NCBI GenBank assembly: GCA_965267335.1
Contig: OZ253953.1
Location: forward strand, 1,240,001 to 1,304,000
DNA length: 64,000 nucleotides
From: G965267335 sp965267335
GTDB taxonomy: Bacteria; Bacteroidota; Bacteroidia; Cytophagales; JAAEPT01
Reading direction: 5' to 3'
Numbering within the stretch: the stretch's first letter is position 1; each line of letters begins with the position of its first letter. The translations under genes were made by a program, and so were the position numbers. The notes under the pieces were generated by a model, which was not told where the DNA came from, did not search any database, and saw only the letters and a program-made list of their open reading frames with translations. Of this stretch, positions 1 to 9,380 are shown piece after piece.

Positions 1-47
1 TCACTAAGTCAGATCATTTCGATCTTTATGGTGAAGTGGTGTCATAA
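1..47 (+). CDS. C-terminal tail of an upstream gene (partial)
   Basis: One frame is open from the window edge to a TAA at 45-47 and encodes a tail ending in DLYGEVVS. It stops 31 bp before bshC on the same strand, so it may be the last codons of a gene co-transcribed with bshC. Fourteen residues are too few to name a family, and chance openness over this length cannot be excluded. Confidence 0.3.
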   Translation, partial: TKSDHFDLYGEVVS

Positions 48-78
48 TTTTTCTAATCGAAAATTAGTCGCGATTTAA

Positions 79-1617
79 GTGAATAAAATCCCGCTATCAT
101 ATCAAGACACCGGACTCTATTCAAAAATATTTTTGGACTATGTCAATGGTCATCCGGATTTGGAAAATTTTTATGGTTACAAGCACCGAATTCAAAACTA
201 CAAGCAGCTTGCTCAAGAGTATTCTTACGATAATTCAATCAGGGAAGACCTTGTAAAGGTACTTCACGGTCAATATGCTGATTGTGAGATTATCGAGTAC
301 CCCAAAGCTACTGTTGATTTACTTGCCAATCAGAAGACCTTTACCGTAACAACAGGTCATCAGCTTAATATTTTTACCGGCCCATTGTTCTTTATCTACA
401 AGATTGTCAGTACCATTAATTTATGTAGAAAGTTAAAGGAAGAATACCCGGATTATTCTTTTGTGCCTGTGTACTGGATGGCTAGTGAAGATCATGATGC
501 TGACGAGATAGATCATGTCCATATATTCAATAAAAAGCTACAATGGGAGCACGGGCAAAGTGGTGCTGTGGGCCACTTTGACACCTCTGGAATTGACCGC
601 TTGATAGAAAATTTCAATGGTATTCCCGATGTATTTAAGAACATCTATAAACCCGGGAGGAATCTTTCTCAAGCGACCAGAATTCTGGTAAATGAATTAT
701 TTAAGGATCATGGACTGATTATTTTAGATGCTGATGACGGGACTTTGAAAGGTCACTTTGTAGATGCAATGAAGCAGGAACTCGAGGCATTTAAAAGTTT
801 TGAGGCAGTCTCTGAATCAAACAGCAGGTTGGAGGAGAAGGGATATTCAATTCAGGTCAATCCCAGAGAAATAAACCTGTTTTATCTCGAGGGTAATTCG
901 CGAAATAGAATCATTCGCGAGGGCGGCCAGTACAAATCATTGAATACGGATAAGCAGATTAATATTGAAGAACTTAGTTCTCATCCTGAACGCTTCAGTC
1001 CGAATGTCATTACCAGGCCATTATACCAGCAGGCCATATTACCAAATCTGGCCTATGTCGGTGGTCCTGGTGAGATCGCTTATTGGCTGCAGCTGAAAGA
1101 AGCTTTCGAAACGTATAAAATTACTTTTCCGATCCTGGTGCCAAGAAACGCGGCATTATATGTAGATGACAAATCGGCTCAAAAAATGATCAATATGGGT
1201 TTTGAGGTGAAAGACCTGTTTGATACCACCGAGAGTCTTAAATCGAGATACCTGGACACTCTTGATCACCCGGATATCGAGAAAGAGTCCAGAGATATCT
1301 TTGAAGTTTATGAAGTAATTTCTCAGAAGCTGGTTGAAGCAGACAAAAGCTTTTCAGGCTTCGTTGAGAAAGAAAAGGCTTTGTTGAGTAAGCAGTTGGA
1401 AAGGATTTCCGGGAAATTAGTGAAGGCTACCAAACAGAAACACGACACAGAGCTTAGTCAACTGGAGAAATTGAAAGAGAAGTTCTTTCCGCAAGGAATA
1501 CCACAGGAAAGAGTCTGGAATATTTTGAATATTATGTCCAACAAAGAGGATTACATTGATCAGTTACTGTCAGTATTTGATCCTTTTAGTCAGGAATATT
1601 ATTTACTTACCGAGTGA
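79..1617 (+). CDS. bshC: Bacillithiol biosynthesis cysteine-adding enzyme BshC
   Basis: Predicted to catalyse the last step of bacillithiol synthesis, adding cysteine to glucosaminyl-malate in the cytoplasm. The 512-aa length is close to the family norm (about 520-540). Visible family signatures are TGHQLNIFTGPLFFIYK near residues 92-108 and VYWMASEDHDADEID near 131-145, both typical of BshC, and the C-terminal third is rich in charged helices like the family's coiled coil. The start is GTG at 79; no better in-frame ATG precedes the conserved N-terminus. The stop overlaps the next gene by 4 bp. BshA and BshB are not in the window, so the rest of the pathway must be encoded elsewhere. Confidence 0.93.
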   Translation: MNKIPLSYQDTGLYSKIFLDYVNGHPDLENFYGYKHRIQNYKQLAQEYSYDNSIREDLVKVLHGQYADCEIIEYPKATVDLLANQKTFTVTTGHQLNIFTGPLFFIYKIVSTINLCRKLKEEYPDYSFVPVYWMASEDHDADEIDHVHIFNKKLQWEHGQSGAVGHFDTSGIDRLIENFNGIPDVFKNIYKPGRNLSQATRILVNELFKDHGLIILDADDGTLKGHFVDAMKQELEAFKSFEAVSESNSRLEEKGYSIQVNPREINLFYLEGNSRNRIIREGGQYKSLNTDKQINIEELSSHPERFSPNVITRPLYQQAILPNLAYVGGPGEIAYWLQLKEAFETYKITFPILVPRNAALYVDDKSAQKMINMGFEVKDLFDTTESLKSRYLDTLDHPDIEKESRDIFEVYEVISQKLVEADKSFSGFVEKEKALLSKQLERISGKLVKATKQKHDTELSQLEKLKEKFFPQGIPQERVWNILNIMSNKEDYIDQLLSVFDPFSQEYYLLTE

Positions 1618-2183
1618 AGAAGGAGGAACTTAGAAATAAGATTAAAGACCTAAGAAAGGAAATTTCCTCTCAGGATGTTGAGGAAAGAAGTCGTTTGATT
1701 ACAGAACGATACTTTGATGAGATTTTTAATGAACAAGTAGAGCGAGTACACTGCTTCCTTCCGATTCCTGGAAAAGGTGAGGTTGACACCTGGTTGATCA
1801 TCAATAAACTTTGGGAAAAAAAGGTAGAAGTTATTACTTCTGTAAGTGATTTTTCCACTTATGAGATGAAGAATTATATACTCGAGCCTGATGTTGAGAT
1901 TATTTCAAATAATTGGGGTATTCCCGAACCCCATGAGGCTGTAAGTTCCTTTGAAGTACCCGATCACATTTTAATTCCATTATTGACATTTGACAAAAAA
2001 GGTCATCGTGTCGGCTATGGAAAGGGGTTTTACGATAGGTTTTTACAGAGATTTCCGTCTGCGGAGAAAATCGGTCTATCTTTATTTGATGGAGTTGATG
2101 AGATTGAAGATGTTAATGAGCATGATCAGCCTTTGGATGTCTGCCTGACCCCGGAGTCACAGTTCGTATTTAAATCTTCTTGA
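1614..2183 (+). CDS. ygfA: 5-formyltetrahydrofolate cyclo-ligase family protein
   Basis: Predicted to convert 5-formyl-THF to 5,10-methenyl-THF with ATP hydrolysis, recycling folate. The 189-aa length fits the family. The hallmark loop VGYGKGFYDRFL near residues 138-149 matches the GYGxGxYDR nucleotide/phosphate-binding motif, and the ILIPLLTFDKKG stretch just before it is also typical. GTG start overlapping the bshC stop by 4 bp implies translational coupling. The last 14 bp overlap the 3' end of the convergent Bat operon, and no terminator hairpin separates the two units. Confidence 0.9.
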   Translation: MKKEELRNKIKDLRKEISSQDVEERSRLITERYFDEIFNEQVERVHCFLPIPGKGEVDTWLIINKLWEKKVEVITSVSDFSTYEMKNYILEPDVEIISNNWGIPEPHEAVSSFEVPDHILIPLLTFDKKGHRVGYGKGFYDRFLQRFPSAEKIGLSLFDGVDEIEDVNEHDQPLDVCLTPESQFVFKSS

Positions 2184-4755
2184 CTGTATCGCTCTTCACC
2201 CAACCAACATTTCCATCGGCCAGTTTAATCTTGATATAGCTTCCTGAAGTTTCGAGAACTTCTACCCTAAGTCCTTCATGTATCACGAATAGTTCGGTGC
2301 CAGAATCTCCGGGAGTACTGTTAACCGTCACACTTGGCTGGAAGACAATGGCGTATTCGGAGTTGTCAATTAAACTTTTTCTTTGTGAAGCAAATAGTAG
2401 TGTTAACCCTGAAAGGATCAAGGCTATGATTGCCATAGACAGTCCAATTTTTTTCTGACTTACCGAACTCAGATAAAAGAAAAGAAATAAACCTGATAAT
2501 GCTACAAAAAACAAAACAACACTCACTACGGCCCATGAATCTGTTGAAAACAAGCCAAGAAAAGATTTGTAGAAACCCCAATCAGGTAGGGACTTTATTC
2601 GATCAGTGATTTTTGATTGGGCAAATTCCAGATTGAATAGAAGATCTTCATCTGAAGGGTTGATTTGTTTTGCCCGTTCGTAGTAGAGGATTGCTCCGGC
2701 AACATTATTTAGTTTGTAGTGAGCATTTCCCATATTATAGTATAATTCAAAGGCTTCCAGTCCTTGCTTTTCTATACGCTCATAAATTTCAAGCGCTCCT
2801 TTGTAGTCACCCTTATCGTACAAGTTGCGGGCTTTTGAGATGTCGGTTGTTGAGGTTCCGGCAAAGCTAATTGAACCGATACAGAATAAAATTAGTACTG
2901 TGGTAGCGATCTTGTTGCCCGAGCCGGACTGTCTGAATTGGAGTTCAATATTTGAAATAACCTCAACAGCCTGTGCGTGTTCATTTTCCAGGCTACTACT
3001 ATCGGAAACCGGAGCGTAGCGCGCCATTTCACATTTTTCTACCAAAGAGACAAGGGCCGTTATATTGTCTTCGGAAATAGACTTTTTAGCCAGGGAATCA
3101 GTAATTTTTTCTTTAGTAAGTTCACTTAGAGGAATGTTTAATTTATCACCGATGTAGCCCCAAAGTGCATTTAGAAGGGTTTCGTAGTATTTATTTTTAT
3201 CATTGCTGGAAACATAGTTTTCCGCCTCTTTAAGTTTTTTTCTGGCCAGTTGTGCGGCTTTACGGTTTTTTGTTCCTACTACATCTTCGCTTGATTTCCT
3301 CTTTTTTCTGAGTAGGAAGAAGAGTATTAAAAAACCTCCGAGTCCCGCAGCGTAACTCATATAAAATGAAGTGCTTCCAAACCAGGTGTCTCCTGGTTTT
3401 GATGGTGTGAAATCATTGGTTTTGAGATAACGAATATCTTTACCCAGGAACTTGATATCTTCTTTATTAGTACCAGTATGGTCGATAGACGTTACATCAT
3501 TTGTTCCATCACCTTTGGCTACCTTTATTTCATAAGACTCTGTTTCCAATTTAGTTGACTTGCCGGTGCGTGGGTTGAAATAAGTTAATTCTACTTTAGG
3601 AATAGAGTAGGTGCCAGCATGGCGGGGAATAATGAGGTATTCAAAAGTCTTTTGACCGGATATACCATTGGTGTTTACCTTAATGTTCTGATCTGTTTTA
3701 GGATCAAATACATCAAAGTCAGCTGGAAATTTGATGTCGAAAGGTTCCAGGAGTTTAAGGTTAGCATCTCCTGAAACTGTAATTTTTAAGCTAACCGATT
3801 CATTCGCTTTTACTTCGGTGGCACTGATTTCCGACTTCAACTTGACTGACCCTACAAGGATGGTACCTGTTGGAACACTTTTAACATCTATCGGAACAGC
3901 CGCACTGCTAATTTTTTTCTTAACTGGCTGATATCTTCGGTTATCAAAAAAATCATCGAAAAAGGGATCGTTGAAGGGGTTTCTCCCTCTTCTCCTTTGC
4001 TGTTTTACTTCTTGCAGCGCGATAAGTTCAAGATCTACGGGGTCTATGCTAAGTTTACCGGCTTTTTGAGGTACAAGGACGAATCTTTTTAAAATAGCAG
4101 TACTATATATTTCGCCATTGACATTCTCCCGTTGCCAGTCTACGGTACGAGAGGCATCAGCAATATCTTCTCTCCAAAATCCATCAAATTGAGGTATTTG
4201 GAAATCGCTAAGCTCTCTTAGCTGGACTCTTGTATATAGCTTCACCGAAGCTGTGATGGGCTCGTTCTTGTAAACCTTAGTTTTATTAGGTACGATCCGA
4301 ACGAATAGGTCACTATTACTGATTCCGGCAATGGTTTGTTGCTGCGTTGAGGCATCTCCTTTGACCACTTCAATAGTTAACTGATTAGAGCTGTATTCCT
4401 GCCCTTTAACGGTTACTTTGGCTGGTGAAATGGTGAATTTCCCTTCTTTTCCAGCAGCCAGGACATAGGTATATGAAGTGGATATAGACTGCGTCATTTT
4501 TCCATTGACGATACTTACCTGCGTGCTTGACCCAGAAGAAGGCCCCCCTAAATGTTGAAATGCGCTAATATCTCCTCCCTTGAAGTTACTTCCTTGGGCG
4601 TTAACTTCATACGTTAACCGAAAACGCTCACCCACCTTAACCACTTTTGGTGCCTTGGCCGTGAAACTCACCGACTGTGCTGCACCAATTAGTTTCACAG
4701 TTAGCAGTATAAGCAATATGGTTGTCGTTCTTTTCACTTTACCAGTCCTTTTCAA
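2170..4755 (-). CDS. batD: BatD-BatE fusion protein (oxygen-tolerance/aerotolerance)
   Basis: 861 aa. Residues 1-27 are a signal peptide. About 28-440 are the beta-rich periplasmic BatD region, including KPKV-type Ig-like segments. A membrane helix (MSYAAGLGGFLILFFLL) lies near 468-484 and is followed by a cytoplasmic helical region. Near 613-631 a second hydrophobic stretch ending in SISFAG reads like a former BatE signal peptide. It is followed by two TPR units (about 637-705), two membrane helices and a C-terminal SH3-like domain ending in NVGWVKSDTVKKI. BatD and BatE are separate genes in many Bacteroidota; here they are one continuous frame. Last gene of the operon, overlapping batC by 17 bp. 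The biochemical role of Bat proteins is poorly defined; envelope and oxidative-stress functions have been proposed. Confidence 0.85.
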   Translation of the reverse strand: MKRTGKVKRTTTILLILLTVKLIGAAQSVSFTAKAPKVVKVGERFRLTYEVNAQGSNFKGGDISAFQHLGGPSSGSSTQVSIVNGKMTQSISTSYTYVLAAGKEGKFTISPAKVTVKGQEYSSNQLTIEVVKGDASTQQQTIAGISNSDLFVRIVPNKTKVYKNEPITASVKLYTRVQLRELSDFQIPQFDGFWREDIADASRTVDWQRENVNGEIYSTAILKRFVLVPQKAGKLSIDPVDLELIALQEVKQQRRRGRNPFNDPFFDDFFDNRRYQPVKKKISSAAVPIDVKSVPTGTILVGSVKLKSEISATEVKANESVSLKITVSGDANLKLLEPFDIKFPADFDVFDPKTDQNIKVNTNGISGQKTFEYLIIPRHAGTYSIPKVELTYFNPRTGKSTKLETESYEIKVAKGDGTNDVTSIDHTGTNKEDIKFLGKDIRYLKTNDFTPSKPGDTWFGSTSFYMSYAAGLGGFLILFFLLRKKRKSSEDVVGTKNRKAAQLARKKLKEAENYVSSNDKNKYYETLLNALWGYIGDKLNIPLSELTKEKITDSLAKKSISEDNITALVSLVEKCEMARYAPVSDSSSLENEHAQAVEVISNIELQFRQSGSGNKIATTVLILFCIGSISFAGTSTTDISKARNLYDKGDYKGALEIYERIEKQGLEAFELYYNMGNAHYKLNNVAGAILYYERAKQINPSDEDLLFNLEFAQSKITDRIKSLPDWGFYKSFLGLFSTDSWAVVSVVLFFVALSGLFLFFYLSSVSQKKIGLSMAIIALILSGLTLLFASQRKSLIDNSEYAIVFQPSVTVNSTPGDSGTELFVIHEGLRVEVLETSGSYIKIKLADGNVGWVKSDTVKKI

Positions 4756-5557
4756 TGATCTTCGGTTCTGATTTATCTTCTTTCAATTTTAAGGATTTTC
4801 TTAACTCTTCCTCTTCACCATCTATGGCATTCAGTAATTTTTCAGCCTCTTCTTTGGTCATCGTACCTTTTTGTGGCTGGCCTTTTTTCTCTTCACCTTC
4901 CTGTTTTTTATCGCCTTTTGATTGATCACCATTTTCTTCTTTATCCTTATCACCTTTGCCTTTGTCTCCCTCCTTTTTATCGTCTTGGTTTTTGTCTTCA
5001 GAGCCTTCGGAGTCCTTATCCTTTTTATCTTGTCCTTTTTTGTCCTTGTTTTGGTCCTCCTGTTGATCTTTCTTCTGATCCTGATTTTGTTGTTGATCTT
5101 GGTTCTGTTGTTGCTGTTGCTTCTCTTTCAATTTACGAATGGCATAGGATAAGTTGTATCTCGACTCTTCATCTTTGGGGTTGCGCCTTAATGCTTCCTT
5201 GTATGATGAAATGCTTTTCTCATACTTTTCTTGTTTCAGTTGAGCGTTGCCTAGGTTATGATAGGCCTGTGCTTGTTTCATTTGGTCTTGACTCAGGTGT
5301 GCTGCAGCATTGAACTGCTCTTCCGCTTCTTCGTAGTTTTCTTGCCTGTAGAGGGCATTGCCTAAGTTGTATGTACTCAAATAGGAATCACCGCCTTTGG
5401 ACAATTGTTCCTGATATTTTTCTGCGGCTGATGTATAATCTTTCTTTCTATAGCTCTCGTTTCCTTCGCGCAGATTTTTATAAGGGTCTTTTTCTTGTTC
5501 CTGAGCCAAGGAAAAGAAAGCCAAAGTGGACAGTATGCTGATCAGTATGAATCTCAT
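4739..5557 (-). CDS. batC: BatC-like tetratricopeptide repeat protein
   Basis: 272 aa with a short signal peptide (cleavage after LAQ near residue 18). Three TPR units lie at about 28-140: an SYRKKDYTSAAEKYQ-type unit, a YRQENYEEAEEQFN unit, and KQEKYEKSISSYKEALRRNPKDEESRYNLSYA. Residues about 148-230 are extreme low complexity in K, D, Q, E and G, probably disordered. The C-terminus is charged. Sits between batB (4-bp overlap) and batD/E (17-bp overlap), the normal BatC position. Likely a periplasmic scaffold for the VWA proteins BatA and BatB; this is inferred from context and TPR function. Confidence 0.85.
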   Translation of the reverse strand: MRFILISILSTLAFFSLAQEQEKDPYKNLREGNESYRKKDYTSAAEKYQEQLSKGGDSYLSTYNLGNALYRQENYEEAEEQFNAAAHLSQDQMKQAQAYHNLGNAQLKQEKYEKSISSYKEALRRNPKDEESRYNLSYAIRKLKEKQQQQQNQDQQQNQDQKKDQQEDQNKDKKGQDKKDKDSEGSEDKNQDDKKEGDKGKGDKDKEENGDQSKGDKKQEGEEKKGQPQKGTMTKEEAEKLLNAIDGEEEELRKSLKLKEDKSEPKIIEKDW

Positions 5558-6597
5558 ATTTTGATTTCTTCAATTTTGATCCTGGCAAAGTGTTTATTTT
5601 TTCTCGGCAATATCGCTTCGTTAAGAAATAATAAAGCTATTGCTATCCAAAGATATAATTGGAATTGGTCTTCATAATCTGTTACTACTTTTTCTTCAAT
5701 GTCAGTTTTGTCCAGGCCTTTCAGTTCTCTGTATAACTGTTTTAATCCCAGTCCGGAGTTGCTTGCCCTGATGTATTTACCCTGGCCAACTGAAGCTATT
5801 TCATTGAGCATAGCTTCATTCAGCTTAGTGACCACAACATTTCCCTCTTTGTCTTTTCTAAACGTTTTTCTTCCATATCGATCGAAGAATGGGATTGGGA
5901 CTCCATTGGGATCTCCTAGTCCAACGGTATGTACTACAATTTCCTTTTCGGACAAAGCCTCAACCTTATCGATTATATCATCTTCATGATGCTCTCCATC
6001 GGTAATTATAATTAGGGCTTTACTTCGCTTTTTGTCATCAGAGAATGATTCGGAGGCCAGGTCGATGGCTTCCCCAATGTCCGTACCTTGCGTACTGATA
6101 ATTTCAGTATCAATAGCTCTCATATACATTTTTACCATAGCATAGTCAGTCGTAAGTGGTATGGGCATAAATGATCTTCCTGCGAATACAATGAGTCCTA
6201 TTCGGTCATTTCCCAGATTTTTCAGTAATTGATTGATCTCAAGTTTGGCTTTTTCCAGCCGGTTGGGGGAAATGTCATCGGCCATCATACTGTTTGAAAT
6301 ATCCAACGCAATAATAATTTCAGCACCTCTGACTTTTACTTTTTCCAGTTTCGAACCATGTTGCGGATTGGCTAAAGCAACGATAATTGCCGCATAGGCG
6401 AGCATATACAGCACAAATTTCCAAATCAATCTGGCTCCTGAAGACATTCCAAAAAGCTGACTCATGAGCTGATTGTTCCCAAGTTTCTTAACAGCACTTT
6501 TTCTCAGTTTCATAGATATGAAAAACAGGATTGACAGCACCGGAATCGCTGCCAGTCCCCATAACCAATCGATATTTTCAAATTGAAACAAGTTCAT
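5554..6597 (-). CDS. batB: BatB, membrane-anchored von Willebrand factor A protein
   Basis: 347 aa. N-terminal membrane helices (LAAIPVLSILFFISMKL; VLYMLAYAAIIVALANP) are followed by a VWA domain at about 88-290 and a final helix (LYLWIAIALLFLNEAIL). The MIDAS metal-binding motif is complete: DISNSMM near residue 98, the threonine in the TDYA segment, and TDGEHHED. One base separates it from batA upstream and it overlaps batC downstream by 4 bp. Together with BatA it forms the paired VWA core of Bat operons. It probably makes metal-dependent protein contacts at the membrane; no enzymatic activity is implied. Confidence 0.9.
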   Translation of the reverse strand: MNLFQFENIDWLWGLAAIPVLSILFFISMKLRKSAVKKLGNNQLMSQLFGMSSGARLIWKFVLYMLAYAAIIVALANPQHGSKLEKVKVRGAEIIIALDISNSMMADDISPNRLEKAKLEINQLLKNLGNDRIGLIVFAGRSFMPIPLTTDYAMVKMYMRAIDTEIISTQGTDIGEAIDLASESFSDDKKRSKALIIITDGEHHEDDIIDKVEALSEKEIVVHTVGLGDPNGVPIPFFDRYGRKTFRKDKEGNVVVTKLNEAMLNEIASVGQGKYIRASNSGLGLKQLYRELKGLDKTDIEEKVVTDYEDQFQLYLWIAIALLFLNEAILPRKNKHFARIKIEEIKI

Positions 6598-6598
6598 A

Positions 6599-7573
6599 TC
6601 ATGCCAGTACTCTGAGTATGGTGTTTCTTAAAATTTGTTCGGTTCCAAAAGTTATCAACGCGAAAATTACCCACCAGTGAAATTCCTCCTTAGAATTCTG
6701 AAATTTAGTGGTATCAATTTCTGTTTTTTCCAGTTGGTCGATTTCCTTATAAATCTCCTCAAGCGCATTTTCATCTTTGGCTCTGTAGTATTTTCCCCCG
6801 GTTGATTTGGCAATATCCTTGAGTACCTCTTCATCTAGTTCTGCATTAGCGGGGCCATAAGGGGTCATCACCCTCTTTCGGTCAGAGCCTACACCTATAG
6901 TATACACTTTTACATCCTGAGTAAGTGCTGCTTCTGCAGCAGTTTTAGGTGAAATGGTTCCCTGGTTGTTTACCCCATCAGTCAGTAATATGATGATTTT
7001 ACTCTTAGCATCACTCTTTCTTAGGCGGTTGATTGCGGTCGCAAGCCCCATTCCGATTGCTGTTCCGTCCTTCATATTGCCTGATTCGATTTTTGATAAG
7101 AGCTGAAGAACATTTTTGTGATCGATAGTCAACGGACATTGGGTAAGGCTTTCGCCCGCAAAGATCACCAGGCCAATACGATCGTAAGGTCTTGATTCTA
7201 TAAATTTAGCTGCAACTTCTTTTGAAACCTCTAACCGATTTGGTTCAAAGTCATTGGCAAGCATACTTCCTGAAACATCATTAGCAATTACAATGTCAAT
7301 ACCGTTGACCGAGGCGTCTTCCCAGCTATCAAAGGACTGAGGTCTGGCCAGGGCAATGATAAGCAATGAAATTGTACTACACCTTAAAATAAAGGGGAGA
7401 TGCCGAAGTGGTACTCTGAATGAAGATCCGCTTTTTTGGAATGTTGTAGAATCCGAAACCGTATAGCTTGGGTAAAGTGTTTTTTCGCGTAGGACATACC
7501 ATGTGATGAATGGCGCAAGACCTATCAGCAGATAGAAGTATTCCGGATTTTTGAATGTCACTTCGCTACCCAT
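6599..7573 (-). CDS. batA: BatA, membrane-anchored von Willebrand factor A protein
   Basis: 324 aa, similar in plan to BatB: N-terminal membrane helices (YFYLLIGLAPFITWYVL; LRCSTISLLIIALARP), VWA domain about 90-290, and a C-terminal helix. The MIDAS motif is intact: NDVSGSMLANDF near residue 97, T in the CPLTIDH segment, and LLTDGVNNQG. The family's ALARPQS segment precedes the VWA domain. Begins 4 bp after the preceding gene and ends 1 bp before batB. Duplication within the BatA/BatB pair is normal in Bacteroidota. Confidence 0.9.
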   Translation of the reverse strand: MGSEVTFKNPEYFYLLIGLAPFITWYVLREKTLYPSYTVSDSTTFQKSGSSFRVPLRHLPFILRCSTISLLIIALARPQSFDSWEDASVNGIDIVIANDVSGSMLANDFEPNRLEVSKEVAAKFIESRPYDRIGLVIFAGESLTQCPLTIDHKNVLQLLSKIESGNMKDGTAIGMGLATAINRLRKSDAKSKIIILLTDGVNNQGTISPKTAAEAALTQDVKVYTIGVGSDRKRVMTPYGPANAELDEEVLKDIAKSTGGKYYRAKDENALEEIYKEIDQLEKTEIDTTKFQNSKEEFHWWVIFALITFGTEQILRNTILRVLA

Positions 7574-7577
7574 TTTT

Positions 7578-8480
7578 CTAAATCTGGTCTTCCTGTTTAG
7601 TTTGATTTACAAATTCATAAGCATTTGCCAGGCTGAGTTCGTTTTCTGAAGCAATTGGCTTCGCCTTTGCAAACTTCGCCATATCGGCAAGTTTTAACGT
7701 TTGTTTAAGTTTTTCATTAAGCGTGGAATCCACTAACCCTGAACGGCTAATACTCATCAGCACTTCGTCTGAAGTCTGTTCCAGCGCAGGAATCCCGAAC
7801 CTGTTTTCAATATAGGTTCGGATAATATCGGTGAGTTCTGAATGATATTCCTTGAACTTATCCGACTGCCATAATTTTTTTTCTTTTAATGCATCCAGTG
7901 CTTTTAAGGCCAGAATATGAGCTGGGATTTGTGGTTCTGGCTTTTGGTTGACAACTACTTCTTTTTTGCGCTTGCTTAGGAAGTAGTACAGTGCTCCAGC
8001 GAGGGCAAGAATGGCAAGTGTAATCCATAGCCAAAGCAAGCTTGAAGGAGCTGGTGGTGCTTCTTCGATGGTTTTGATGTCTTTTATGGCTTGTGTGGTA
8101 TCTACAGGAACATCCTTGACATGGATAAGCAGAGCGCGGGTCTCCTGAGTGTCATTGTTTATTACAAATTTGAAGGGCGGTATAGCATAGTAGCCACTGT
8201 CAAATGAGGTCAGTTTATAACTCTGGGTAAGGTACTTTCCTGAATCAGTGGTGTTAGTATCAACCTCGCTGACATCCAGAATTTCAATTTCAGTGATAAT
8301 GGTATCGTTTAATTCAGGGAACGTAATTTTATCACCAGATTCTGACTTGGCATATAAACTGAGTTGGAATTGTTCCCCAAGTCTTATAGCCGTAGTATCG
8401 AAACGGGCATCAACCTTTTGGGCATATAGGTCGATTGACACCACCAAACTCATGGTAATATGTATGAGCAATTTTTTCAT
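7578..8480 (-). CDS. BatD-like / DUF4381-type membrane protein of the Bat operon
   Basis: 300 aa. A signal peptide (about 1-20, ending LYAQ) is followed by a short beta-rich periplasmic domain (about 21-130) resembling the N-terminal part of BatD proteins. A membrane helix (LLWLWITLAILALAGALYYFL) follows near 149-169. The cytoplasmic helical tail contains the ALKALDAL...WQSDKFKEYHSELTDIIRTYI pattern common to small proteins in this slot of Bat operons. Overlaps the DUF58 gene by 4 bp and sits 4 bp before batA. Function unknown; position and topology suggest it couples the cytoplasmic MoxR/DUF58 pair to the periplasmic Bat proteins. Confidence 0.7.
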   Translation of the reverse strand: MKKLLIHITMSLVVSIDLYAQKVDARFDTTAIRLGEQFQLSLYAKSESGDKITFPELNDTIITEIEILDVSEVDTNTTDSGKYLTQSYKLTSFDSGYYAIPPFKFVINNDTQETRALLIHVKDVPVDTTQAIKDIKTIEEAPPAPSSLLWLWITLAILALAGALYYFLSKRKKEVVVNQKPEPQIPAHILALKALDALKEKKLWQSDKFKEYHSELTDIIRTYIENRFGIPALEQTSDEVLMSISRSGLVDSTLNEKLKQTLKLADMAKFAKAKPIASENELSLANAYEFVNQTKQEDQI

Positions 8481-9340
8481 CTGCTTTTGAACAAATTTAT
8501 GAGTGGTGTAACATAAGATTCATTGGTGCTTATAGCGGCATAGTCGATACCAGATTTTTTGAACACATCACGTAGATGATCACTATGTTTTCTTCGAATG
8601 TTATAATACTCTTTCTTGAATTTGCGACTACCTGTATCAACCGTAAGAACCCTGCCAGTCTCTGCGTCACGTATGTTTATGAGTCCAACCGAAGGGAAGT
8701 TGATTTCAATCGGATCGTATAGTCTTAGCCCAATAATATCATGTTTATTGCGAACAGACTTTAGTGAATCGGTAAAGCCGGTATCCATGAAGTCGGAGAT
8801 GAGGAAGGCAGTGCATTTCTTTTTGATTACATTAGAAAAGTATTGAAGTGCCTCACTTATGTTTGTTCCTGTTGAGGTGGGTTGGAAGTTTAATAATTCC
8901 CGAATAATCATAAGTACGTGACTTCTTCCTTTCTTCGGAGGAATAAATTTTTCGACTTTATCACTGAAGAGTATTACTCCGATTTTATCATTGTTTTGTA
9001 TGGCGGAAAAGGCTAATACCGCTGCTATTTCTGTGATTATTTCACGTTTGAGTGTTTTTCCACTTCCATAATTTTCTGAGCCACTGACATCAATAAGGAG
9101 CATCAAAGTCAGTTCACGTTCCTCTTCAAATATTTTGATATAAGGATGGTTGAAACGCGCGGTAACTTTCCAATCAATAGTTCGGATGTCATCTCCGGGT
9201 TGATATTCTCTGACCTCGCTAAAGGCCATACCTCTTCCCTTAAAAGCACTTTGATATTCACCCGCAAATATGTTGGCGGAAAGTCCTTTTGTTTTGATCT
9301 CTATCGTTCTTACCTTTTTTAGTAGCTCAGCTGTCTCCAT
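8477..9340 (-). CDS. DUF58 family protein with VWA-like fold
   Basis: 287 aa, no membrane helices, so probably cytoplasmic. The DUF58 signature AFSEVREYQPGDDIRTIDWKV is visible near residues 39-59. A VWA-like region follows with LLIDVSGSENYGSG (a DxSxS MIDAS element). Such proteins are almost always encoded directly after a MoxR ATPase, as here: moxR ends 40 bp upstream. Probably a MoxR client or adaptor handing metal-dependent contacts to the Bat complex. Overlaps the next gene by 4 bp. Confidence 0.9.
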   Translation of the reverse strand: METAELLKKVRTIEIKTKGLSANIFAGEYQSAFKGRGMAFSEVREYQPGDDIRTIDWKVTARFNHPYIKIFEEERELTLMLLIDVSGSENYGSGKTLKREIITEIAAVLAFSAIQNNDKIGVILFSDKVEKFIPPKKGRSHVLMIIRELLNFQPTSTGTNISEALQYFSNVIKKKCTAFLISDFMDTGFTDSLKSVRNKHDIIGLRLYDPIEINFPSVGLINIRDAETGRVLTVDTGSRKFKKEYYNIRRKHSDHLRDVFKKSGIDYAAISTNESYVTPLINLFKSR

Positions 9341-9380
9341 GGATGCTCTTTTTAATTATCGAAATAATTAAATAGCCCTA

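Noticed and set aside
5010..5120. The Gln/Asp/Lys-rich tract of batC seen as a possible DNA repeat or sequencing artefact.
   Set aside because: It stays in frame, varies in codons, and low-complexity charged tails are common in BatC proteins.
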